This document shows positions 13,176 to 16,816 of a stretch of DNA of 16,816 nt, piece by piece. The stretch is from an uncultured Prevotella sp. (GTDB taxonomy: Bacteria; Bacteroidota; Bacteroidia; Bacteroidales; Bacteroidaceae). The DNA lies in the NCBI GenBank assembly GCA_937916405.1, contig CALFUF010000192.1:1-16816 (forward strand). Reading direction: 5' to 3'. The notes under the pieces are model-generated. The model saw only the letters and a program-made list of their open reading frames with translations, was not told where the DNA came from and searched no databases. Position numbers and translations under genes: made by a program. Numbering within the stretch: position 1 is the first letter of the stretch; every line of letters starts with the position of its first letter.

Positions 13176-14638
13176 TACCAATTATCTGTTCTGAAGGGGA
13201 ACAATGGCAGGTTACCGCCATTCTTCACATTACCTATCTGGAAGTTCTTAAAACAGTAACGTACGGCAACAGGTTTCTTGACCATAGGTGAGGTGATGAT
13301 GATTGCCTCGTCCCAGTAGCCACCACCAGGTTGCCAGAAATGTTTTGCCTCGGCAGGATAGAAGACCTTGTCATCGCCAGCGATCTCAAAGCCTTTCATC
13401 TGCTCGAAAGGAGCGTCACACCAGTAGTTGTCTTGCAAATGAATAAGAATAGTATCATTCTTAATCGTCATATCTTTATAAGACGAGCTCTTATACTGGA
13501 TGGTCTCATAGCCATAGTCACGATTCAGTGCCGTGAAGGCGAGACGCTCACCCACCTGTTGCTTCTGGGCGGGATGGATTTGGGTTGTCTCATAAGGATA
13601 AACAAGATCATTGATACAAACCAATGAGCTATTAGGGACGATCTGACTTGCCTTGAATTGTTGCTCACGCAACAAAGCCCCACTGATACCATTCACGTTA
13701 TCATCATCATAAGCATACGGTGCAATTTGTACGAAATAAAAAGGTATCTCACCCAGTCCGAACTGCGAACGCCATTGGTCCACCAGTAGTTTCATACGCT
13801 GTGAGTATTGGTCGCCAGGATCTCCAACGTTAGAGCAGCCTTGGTAATAAAGGATACCCTTGACAGTGGCTTTCAGAATGGGATTGAAGGTACCGTTACC
13901 CCAAAGCAAAGAGCGGTGATAGTCCCATTGTGACCATTTCTTACAGATTTCTACAGAGTCAGTAGGGTCGTTGGTGTATTTCTCCAAGTTCTCCTTTGTC
14001 AGCCAACTCTCCACACGGGACCCTCCCTTGTTCGCCTCGATGATACCTACTGGCATATCGAGTGTACGGCTCAGAAGACGGGCAAAGAAATAGCCAGTAG
14101 CAGAGAACTCGCTTACCGTCTTCGGACTGCATACACGCCACTCGCATTGGGCATCGTTCAGAGGTTTGGCACTCATCACACTTGGAACCTTGATGCTACG
14201 AACACCTTTTGAGTTAACAGCATCCAACACATGGTGGTTGTAATCCTTTACAGGGCACATGCCGAATCCCTTGACAGGCATCTCCATATTAGACTGTCCT
14301 GCACAAACCCAGACCTCGCCTGCGAGTACATTATTAATAGTTATGGCTCCATCACCATCGTTGAAGGTAATGCTCAGGGGGGTATAGGAAGCCTTGGGCG
14401 ATTTTACGGTCACCAGGAACTGTCCATCTTTACCAGCCTTCGCCGTACATTTCTCCTGACTCCAGGAGGTGGTAGCCGTCACCGTACTGTTTGGTTTTGC
14501 CCATCCCCATAAGCGGACATCTGTTTGTTGTTGAATAACCATGTTGTCACCCACCAGGTGTGACAATTTCACTTTAGCTTGTACACCCCATGTGAGTGTA
14601 GCAAGAGCAGCCAATGTTAGAATACGCTTATACATCAT
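13175..14638 (-). CDS. Secreted sialate O-acetylesterase / carbohydrate acetylesterase (SASA, SGNH fold)
   Basis: A 487-residue protein with a signal peptide (about residues 1-21, ending GVQA before KVKLSH). After an N-terminal beta-rich region comes the SGNH hydrolase domain: nucleophile Ser116 in CAGQSNMEMP, NKGGSRVESW near 204-213, and His355 in IHPAQKQQVGERLA. The family removes O-acetyl groups from sialic acid, and related Bacteroidetes enzymes also deacetylate plant polysaccharides, so substrate is open (host mucin or plant glycan). It is first in a two-gene unit with the Nudix hydrolase and is transcribed divergently from another secreted esterase, from promoters that overlap. Confidence 0.9.
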   Translation of the reverse strand: MMYKRILTLAALATLTWGVQAKVKLSHLVGDNMVIQQQTDVRLWGWAKPNSTVTATTSWSQEKCTAKAGKDGQFLVTVKSPKASYTPLSITFNDGDGAITINNVLAGEVWVCAGQSNMEMPVKGFGMCPVKDYNHHVLDAVNSKGVRSIKVPSVMSAKPLNDAQCEWRVCSPKTVSEFSATGYFFARLLSRTLDMPVGIIEANKGGSRVESWLTKENLEKYTNDPTDSVEICKKWSQWDYHRSLLWGNGTFNPILKATVKGILYYQGCSNVGDPGDQYSQRMKLLVDQWRSQFGLGEIPFYFVQIAPYAYDDDNVNGISGALLREQQFKASQIVPNSSLVCINDLVYPYETTQIHPAQKQQVGERLAFTALNRDYGYETIQYKSSSYKDMTIKNDTILIHLQDNYWCDAPFEQMKGFEIAGDDKVFYPAEAKHFWQPGGGYWDEAIIITSPMVKKPVAVRYCFKNFQIGNVKNGGNLPLFPFRTDNW

Positions 14639-14657
14639 TAAAAGTTTTTAGTTCTAA

Positions 14658-14694
14658 TTTGGTGCAAAGATACAAAAAATCGTTATCTTTGCAA
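14658..14694. promoter_or_regulatory. Overlapping divergent promoters forming a 10-bp inverted repeat
   Basis: TGCAAAGATA (14663-14672) and TATCTTTGCA (14684-14693) are exact inverted copies with an 11-bp spacer. Each contains a consensus -7 box (TATCTTTG) for one of the two divergent esterase genes. For the + gene TTTG at 14658-14661 lies 22 bp upstream of its -7 box; for the - gene the TTG at 14694-14692 lies 19 bp upstream of its own. Each -33 element abuts or overlaps the opposing -7 half. Leaders would be about 16 nt (+) and 20 nt (-). Confidence 0.8.
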
Positions 14695-14713
14695 GCGACA
14701 AAGGTAAGAAATT

Positions 14714-15538
14714 ATGAAAATACAGAAGACTCTATTTATTTGTGCATTGCTTTTCGTCTCAGCATTTGCTAATGCGCAGAAAGGTATAGAAATGGATTTG
14801 TGGCCTTCAGGACCAAGCACATCCAATGGTGATCCAAATGATTTAGCAAAGGTGACGGTCTATCTACCAGAGAAGAGCGTGGCGACAGGACGGGCGATTG
14901 TCATTTGTCCTGGTGGTGGTTACCAGCATCTTGCCTTTGAGAAAGAAGGAACCTCATGGGCACCTTTCTTCAATGGCATGGGTATTGCTGTCATTGTCCT
15001 GAAATATCGTATGCCCCATGGTGTATGGAAAGTTCCTTTGGAGGATGCGGAGGAAGCGATGCGACTGGTACGCAGGATGTCAGCGTCATGGGATATTAAC
15101 CCGCGTCAGGTAGGTATCATGGGATTCTCTGCCGGTGGACATCTTGCATCTACTGTTGCCACCCATTCCAAAGGTGATGCAGCACCAGATTTCCAGATAT
15201 TGTTCTATCCTGTGATAACGATGGAGCAGGGAACAACACATAAAGGGTCACGAGAGAACTTGCTCGGTAAGAAGCCCAAACGCAAGTTATTGAATGAGTT
15301 CTGTAATGAGCAGCATGTCAGTGGCTCCACTCCTCGTGCCTTCATAGCCTTGGCACATGATGACAAATCAGTCTCTCCTATTAATAGTATCAGTTATTAT
15401 GAGGAGCTTTGCCAGCATAATATTCCAGCGACATTACACATCTATCCGACAGGTGGTCATGGCTTTGGCAGTCTGCAGTCATTTGCCTATCATTTTGAGA
15501 TGATGCTGGAGTTGAAGGCTTGGCTGAATAGTTTTTAG
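14714..15538 (+). CDS. Secreted alpha/beta-hydrolase esterase (acetyl-esterase-like)
   Basis: A 274-residue hydrolase with a signal peptide (MKIQKTLFICALLFVSAFANA, cleavage before QKG). The alpha/beta-hydrolase features are complete: oxyanion-hole segment CPGGGYQHLAF (65-75), nucleophile Ser139 in GFSAGGH, acid Asp216 or Asp217 in AHDDKSV, and His249 in GGHGFG. These are typical of the esterase/lipase subfamily that includes xylan acetyl- and feruloyl-esterases in gut Bacteroidetes, so a role in removing acetyl or acyl groups from dietary or host polysaccharides is inferred. It lies divergent to the sialate O-acetylesterase and shares a promoter region with it. Its 3' end overlaps by 60 bp the read-through end of the truncated capA-like gene on the opposite strand. 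Confidence 0.88.
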   Translation: MKIQKTLFICALLFVSAFANAQKGIEMDLWPSGPSTSNGDPNDLAKVTVYLPEKSVATGRAIVICPGGGYQHLAFEKEGTSWAPFFNGMGIAVIVLKYRMPHGVWKVPLEDAEEAMRLVRRMSASWDINPRQVGIMGFSAGGHLASTVATHSKGDAAPDFQILFYPVITMEQGTTHKGSRENLLGKKPKRKLLNEFCNEQHVSGSTPRAFIALAHDDKSVSPINSISYYEELCQHNIPATLHIYPTGGHGFGSLQSFAYHFEMMLELKAWLNSF

Positions 15539-16096
15539 TATCCCCGACAGGGAACACACTTTCAAAGAGTCGAGATCCTCATGACTGACCGATGTCTTTT
15601 CGGGGAGATAGGAGAAGTTCTCTAAAGGCATCTGCAGAGAGGTCAACAGATAGACCTTCCGTGGCATGGAAGCCAATAAGACCGGTTGGGAAGCCTCTTG
15701 CATGTTGTCACCAACCCCTACAGGTATCATTCCTGTCTCCTCAATATTCTTCTTAGTATCAGCAAGCCCCCTCCTTCCTTGGTCAACGCTATGGTTGTTG
15801 GCAAGGTTCAGATGGGTGATACCATGTGCTTTCAGCGCAGGCAACCATTCCGGCTCTGCCCTGAAGATAAACTGTTTATAGGCAGGTTGTTTGATTTTGG
15901 TGGCAGGACATTCCAGGTTGGCGACAACGAGGTCGCTGCTCTGAAAGACGGAGTCGACGAAAGGAGAGAACACATAGTCGATACCGCGATGTTCGACGTA
16001 TTGCCGGACACCACGGTCGAGTAGTATGTCGCCAGTGAAGGTGATGGATAGTGTGTCACTTGCCATCAGCATGGCGAAGAGCAGACTGCTTAGCAT
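15479..16096 (-). pseudogene. 3'-truncated CapA/PGA_cap-family gene
   Basis: An open frame of 205 codons. Residues 1-178 match the N-terminal half of CapA-like proteins of the metallophosphatase superfamily: short hydrophobic leader, FTGDILLDRGV (20-30), VVANLECP (57-64), FRAEPEWLPALK (78-89), LNLANNHSVDQG (96-107). From about residue 179 similarity stops and the frame runs through the end of the convergent esterase gene (KVCSLSGILKTIQ) to a chance stop. The family's second half, with its HWGxE-type segment, is missing. The break is therefore near 15540-15563, just after the esterase stop. Intact homologues are about 300-400 residues. The start overlaps the end of the DUF3160-like fragment by seven bases. 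The remaining coding part has no frameshift, so the truncation looks recent; a folded product is unlikely. Confidence 0.72.
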
Positions 16097-16482
16097 CCTG
16101 AGCTATAGAAGATATGCTCGTTGTCGAGGCTCTTACCGTCCAGTGGTACGATAATCTCCTTCATCCAGTTTGGAATACCCTTGTCAGGCTGCGTCTCCAA
16201 GTCCTGCTGCCACTCCTCGTCCGTCGTGCGTGGAGCGGCAATATCCTCCTGGAACTCCCGATAGGAGAAGACGGCGCCACGGGTCAGGTAGAGATAACCG
16301 TCTATCTCCACCACCACATAGATCTCATGGGCAGGACCCACAGCCTCATAGAGGACAGACTTCTCTGGGTTGTTGAAGGCATTGGCGGTATAGACATCGG
16401 CTACCACGGCAATCTTCTTGTCGGCACCCTGTACATCGCTCCATCCCATCAGGAACTGGTCGGGCTCTTTGATAAGATTCAT
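16090..16482 (-). pseudogene. 5'-truncated DUF3160-like gene (C-terminal 130 codons)
   Basis: The 130-residue frame (MNLIKEPDQFLMGW onward, then VVADVYTANA, EAVGPAHEIYVVVEIDGYLY, TDEEWQQDLE, ending IFYSSGC) resembles, from memory, the extreme C-terminus of Bacteroidetes DUF3160 proteins, which are several hundred residues longer. Similarity seems to continue upstream of the ATG (GSSFEYIT, to about 16506) and then ends at the tcdA stop region, where an in-frame TGA (16516-16518) appears. So the 5' part of the gene is gone and the ATG at 16482 is internal. It runs directly into the truncated capA-like gene, suggesting both came from one operon. Confidence 0.65.
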
Positions 16483-16511
16483 GGTGATATACTCGAAACT
16501 AGAGCCGAATA

Positions 16512-16816
16512 CTACTCAGCAGTAGCGTCTTGTATCACCAGACCAGCGAGCATAAAACCGAAAATGGCGGTGATATGGGCAAGAGTTCCGTTGATCTGCG
16601 CCTTGGAGGAACACCACTCATGGTTCAGCAGCGTTGGGTCACCAGGACCGTTCTTCGCTTTGGGACACATACACTGCTCCGTGCCACAGGTAGCGTTGTG
16701 ACCTTTGTTCTGTAAGAGTTCATCAGAGAAGACACATTGGAATTTCCGCTTTGGGAAGCGTTTCTGCTTCTTGAAGCGGTTTCTTAATGCGCGAGCCAAC
16801 GGGTCGCCCTTCACCT
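16512..16816 (-). CDS. tcdA: tRNA threonylcarbamoyladenosine dehydratase TcdA, C-terminal part
   Basis: The last 101 codons of a gene entering from the right edge; there is no true start here (the first codon seen is an in-frame GTG for valine). Residues VKGDPLARALRNRFKK, VFSDELL, the cysteine-rich segment CGTEQCMCPKAK, and INGTLAHITAIFGFMLAGLVIQD match the C-terminal region of Bacteroidetes TcdA/CsdL (ThiF/E1 superfamily), which cyclises t6A37 in tRNA. The adenylation and nucleotide-binding domain would be outside the window. The stop TAG at 16512-16514 is followed at once by the DUF3160-like fragment, which marks a junction. Confidence 0.85.
   Translation of the reverse strand, partial: VKGDPLARALRNRFKKQKRFPKRKFQCVFSDELLQNKGHNATCGTEQCMCPKAKNGPGDPTLLNHEWCSSKAQINGTLAHITAIFGFMLAGLVIQDATAE

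Noticed and set aside
16483..16520. Possible insertion-sequence end at the tcdA/DUF3160 junction
   Set aside because: No terminal inverted repeat, target duplication or transposase was visible; the right-hand frame is TcdA, not a transposase.
16114..16701. 195-codon + strand frame across the DUF3160-like fragment and tcdA
   Set aside because: Runs antisense to recognisable tcdA and DUF3160-like sequence and has no domain of its own.

Overview
The window reads as chromosomal DNA of a Bacteroidetes bacterium, most likely Prevotella or a close relative. The evidence is the protein families present (S46 dipeptidyl-peptidase, WbqC, a CapA-like protein, a DUF3160-like fragment, a 475-residue signal peptidase I), promoters of the Bacteroidetes type (TTTG near -33, TAnnTTTG near -7), and the absence of clear Shine-Dalgarno sequences. 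No tRNA, rRNA, CRISPR array, phage gene or recognisable intact insertion sequence was seen.

Layout. 1-3733 (+): the tail of a probable nucleoside-recognition membrane protein, a 480-residue polysaccharide flippase and an S46 (DPP7-like) exopeptidase, closed by a hairpin terminator that also serves the convergent gene. 3761-5773 (-): a DEAD-box RNA helicase with a DbpA-type RNA-binding domain, a tail built from a 9-bp coding repeat, and two copies of its promoter. 5774-9074 (+): anaerobic ribonucleotide reductase nrdD behind a leader with a long hairpin, its activase nrdG, and a LOG-family nucleotide phosphoribohydrolase, in one apparent operon. 9075-9226: a short convergent spacer with an inverted repeat. 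9227-12547 (-): apparent operon dapB, lepB, a degenerate lepB paralogue, wbqC. 12648-14638 (-): a sialate O-acetylesterase and a Nudix hydrolase overlapping by one base (TAATG). 14658-14694: overlapping divergent promoters forming an inverted repeat. 14714-15538 (+): a secreted alpha/beta-hydrolase esterase. 15539-16511: what looks like the middle piece of a DUF3160-capA gene pair, with the first gene lacking its 5' part and the second its 3' part. 16512-16816 (-): the C-terminal part of tRNA dehydratase TcdA.

Functionally this is mainly housekeeping (protein export, lysine/diaminopimelate synthesis, anaerobic dNTP synthesis, RNA remodelling) plus secreted hydrolases suited to a peptide- and glycan-degrading anaerobe. 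No new multi-gene defence or mobile system is visible. The most notable things are: (1) a signal peptidase paralogue that has lost both catalytic residues, next to an intact one; (2) three gene-to-gene spacers made of degenerate short tandem repeats with 8-, 7- and 9-bp units, each ending at the next start codon; (3) the two-ended truncated DUF3160-capA block; (4) the duplicated helicase promoter; (5) the hairpin in the nrdD leader, which is exceptional because the other promoters here leave only about 16-20 nt of leader.
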